This document shows, piece by piece, positions 61,935 to 64,000 of a stretch of 64,000 nt of DNA. The DNA comes from Dimorphilus gyrociliatus (Eukaryota; Annelida; Polychaeta; Dinophilidae). The position numbers and the translations under genes are program-made. Below the pieces are notes generated by a model. It was not told where the DNA came from and made no database searches. It was given only the letters and a program-made list of their open reading frames with translations. The stretch is from the NCBI GenBank assembly GCA_904063045.1, contig CAJFCJ010000003.1, positions 1,426,001-1,490,000 of the forward strand. Direction: 5' to 3'. Each line of letters starts with the position of its first letter. Positions within the stretch are counted from its first letter, which is position 1.

Positions 61935-63271
61935 TTAAATAGTAATAGTGGATTCACCTGTTGTTCCTGTCCATCCCAAAGCCTTATATTGGGCGATAAC
62001 GTTTTTAATTTTAGACTGCCCTGCTAAAACCAACTGCCTTTCAGGCTTTAAATTTTGTTTGTAGTATCTCAGAAGAGATCTATGACCAATGACTGCTCCA
62101 GACGGTAAAGTAATTTCGAAGGCATTTTCCGTATCTAATAGATTCATATCAATTTCTTCTGGGTCTTCATTGTCACCATTTTCAGGATATGATGAAGAAT
62201 AATCATAATAGTCTTCGTATTCTAGAAGTGTATCGCCTTCATGAAGCATTTTACAATGTTGTTTGTCGGTCATGTGGTTCTGGACAGCTCTCAATGAACG
62301 AAAAGATTTGCCGTGTTCACTGCACCATAAACACATACGACCTTCCCCGACTTTTGCTCCTGATATTCAAAATATTTAAAAAAATGAAATACAGTTTAGA
62401 GATATCTGAGCAAATACTTTTAGAAAGTAATTTCTTTTAAGATATGAAATAGAGGGATAAAAAATAACGAACCTAGGTAACTTAGAAGGCCCTCCAAATC
62501 TGATACATAGTCGATATCAGGTATAAAAAAGTTATGTACTACAGTCATATGCTCCATATTTTTCTCCATGTCATCACAGACCTTTGAGCAAAATAGACAT
62601 TCGTTTGCACTGAGAGCATCGTCACAATCACTCCATTCTTCTAAAGAAAGGAACATTTAATTATTGTATTATATAGGCAGGATAGAAGCAATGACATACC
62701 GTCATCATCGCTCATGTTTTCATCAGCAATATCTTTCGATTTACTCTCCGATGTAGATGTAGATCTTTGACGGTTAAATATTGGATCATTCGGATTCTCA
62801 GACCTTCGAACCTCTAAATCTTTGTGTTTCTTAGATTGGATATGATTTTTAAAAGCATTTTCCGAGCTGTCAAATATAAAACATTAAAGAAACGCTAAAT
62901 GATATCTTATTAATTTATTCTACCTGAAACGTTTGTTACAAGTTTCACAGACGAAGTTGTCGGGTTGTTTTTCCGCTTCACTAGCCTAAAATTACGAATA
63001 TTCTAATAAGTAAAAAACTTTACATTTTATAGATTTTATTACCTGATTACGTTGACTAACAACTTTTTCCTCAAATGCAGTAGCTGTTACAGGGGGCATC
63101 TCAGCCACCTTTCTCTTTAAATTGTATCTGAAAAGGGGAGTGCAAGTTTTACATTATACTGTATATTTCACAATCTTATTTGTTTTACCTATGCCAATCA
63201 GTTTTATAATGTGCCCTCTGTAGATCTGGCTCGGGGAAAGCCACACGACAGGTAATACAGGTAAAGGACAT
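61935..63271 (-). CDS. ZNF622: Zinc finger protein ZNF622 (Rei1-like)
   Basis: Six exons (63271-63189, 63127-63043, 62985-62924, 62866-62700, 62640-62473, 62359-61935) give 329 residues. It starts MSFTCITCRVAFPEPDLQRA, the first C2H2 finger of the family. That finger continues HYKTDWHRYNLKRKVAEMPP, and a second finger follows (FVCETCNKRFSSENAFKNHI). An acidic linker (NMSDDDEEWSDCDDA) leads to ECLFCSKVCDDMEKNMEHM, a PDIDYVSDLEGLLSYLG segment and another finger (CLWCSEHGKSFRSLRAVQNH). The C-terminal part has LLRYYKQNLKPERQLVLAG. Yeast Rei1 and human ZNF622 act in late cytoplasmic 60S ribosome maturation and recycling of shuttling factors. It is shorter than human ZNF622 (477), mainly in linkers. 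Confidence 0.94.
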
Positions 63272-63977
63272 TATGTCTTCAGTTGTCTAAATCGAGCAAT
63301 AATGCTAATCTGAAAATTATGAATAGTAATATAGCACGTTTTGCGAATTATACATTATCGTTTTAAATTTTGGAGGATATAAATTAGAATAAGAGTTTAA
63401 AAATACTTTTTAAGGATTGATAAGAAAATTAATAAAAATAAGCATTGTTCAGTTATGATAATAATTATTAACAAATTACCTGGAGATAGTTTAATAGGTT
63501 AATTTATCGAATTGCACCACAAATAGAAAACTGTCTGCCGAAAAATATTCCAAGATGAAAAAAGCAGTGTCCGGGGATTGCTAAATCTGTGTATATAAAG
63601 AAAAGTTGAAGTAAAGTAGACCAAATAAATGAAAAAAGTAGAGTATTTTATCTTAATAAAACGATGAGTATGAATTAAAAGTGAATTTACATATATTTGA
63701 AAAAATGAATTACTAAAATAAGTCCATAACACCTCCCTCACCTAAACTATATTCGGCTTTTAATCCGACCAGTTTATATTTTCAACACTCGTTTAAATTA
63801 GAAATCAAACATTTTAAGTGGTAAGTCGATGACTCATTGTTTACTTAAAAAGTCTTAAATCTTCAATTTTAGATAATTCAGCACTGATTACGTTTAATAT
63901 GAATTCATTACTCTTTTAGACCTAGCCTGACATTGAAAGTACAGTTGCTTGATTTAGTTACGTATCGCTTCTGTAAA
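63272..63977. other. Divergent gap at the right end
   Basis: 706 bp, AT-rich, between ZNF622 and a possible gene start at the window edge. Nothing else supported. Confidence 0.4.
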
Positions 63978-64000
63978 ATGGCGGAAAAGTTCTTAGAAGC
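63978..64000 (+). CDS. Possible first codons of a gene cut by the window edge
   Basis: ATGGCGGAAAAGTTC at 63978 reads Met-Ala-Glu-Lys-Phe-Leu-Glu and then leaves the window. The ATGGCG context and the divergent position relative to ZNF622 are typical of gene starts in this window, but the evidence is too short to be sure. Confidence 0.35.

Noticed and set aside
1-64000. tRNA, rRNA, CRISPR arrays or intact transposons
   Set aside because: By eye I found no cloverleaf-type B-box segments, rRNA cores, spaced direct-repeat arrays, transposase frames or long terminal repeats.

Overview
This is a eukaryotic, clearly animal, nuclear window. It is AT-rich and carries genes split by very short GT-AG introns, mostly 40-90 nt. 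The animal calls rest on a GCM transcription factor, an APPL adaptor, a KIF20A kinesin, a PGC-1 coactivator, MIOS, COMMD2, SLC35D1 and NDUFB10. Short introns, small intergenic gaps and an invertebrate-type gene set point to a compact-genome invertebrate. A miniaturised lophotrochozoan such as a small annelid would fit, but that placement is inference. I rebuilt gene models by hand from splice signals, reading frame and remembered family similarity; no search was run.

Layout, left to right. 2-9851 holds PGC-1 (+, 5' end outside the window), COMMD2 (-), a seven-helix receptor resembling Dictyostelium cAMP receptors (+), a DUF4806-like protein (+) and a Patched-domain protein (-). 9852-12108 is a gap with one tandem repeat. 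12109-14891 is APPL (+). 14892-23461 is an 8.5-kb stretch with only two tentative terminal exons of a tail-anchored protein. 23462-26403 is a gcm gene (-), followed by a further 3 kb without convincing genes. From 29468 to the end, genes are tightly packed: an RGG-rich protein (-), EXOSC1/CSL4 (+), a calmodulin-like protein (-), a DUF4291 protein (+), MIOS (-), two tandem ankyrin-type paralogues (+,+), SLC35D1 (-), a large unrecognised AT-hook-like protein (+), NDUFB10 (-), KIF20A (-), a sialin-like SLC17 (+), an AGPAT3/4-type acyltransferase (-), ZNF622 (-), and the possible first codons of a further gene (+).

Most genes are housekeeping and are not a pathway cluster. Neighbours often alternate in strand, giving short head-to-head gaps (about 130-350 bp) that probably act as shared promoters. 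The exception is gcm, a developmental regulator that sits in about 11 kb of mostly non-coding DNA. That DNA holds two perfect copies of the known GCM-binding octamer and several TTACGTAA palindromes.

The items most worth following are: possible gcm autoregulation; the class-E-like receptor; the intron-bearing DUF4291 gene; the fast-diverging ankyrin pair with its fresh 105-bp internal duplication; and the unrecognised 1195-residue protein.
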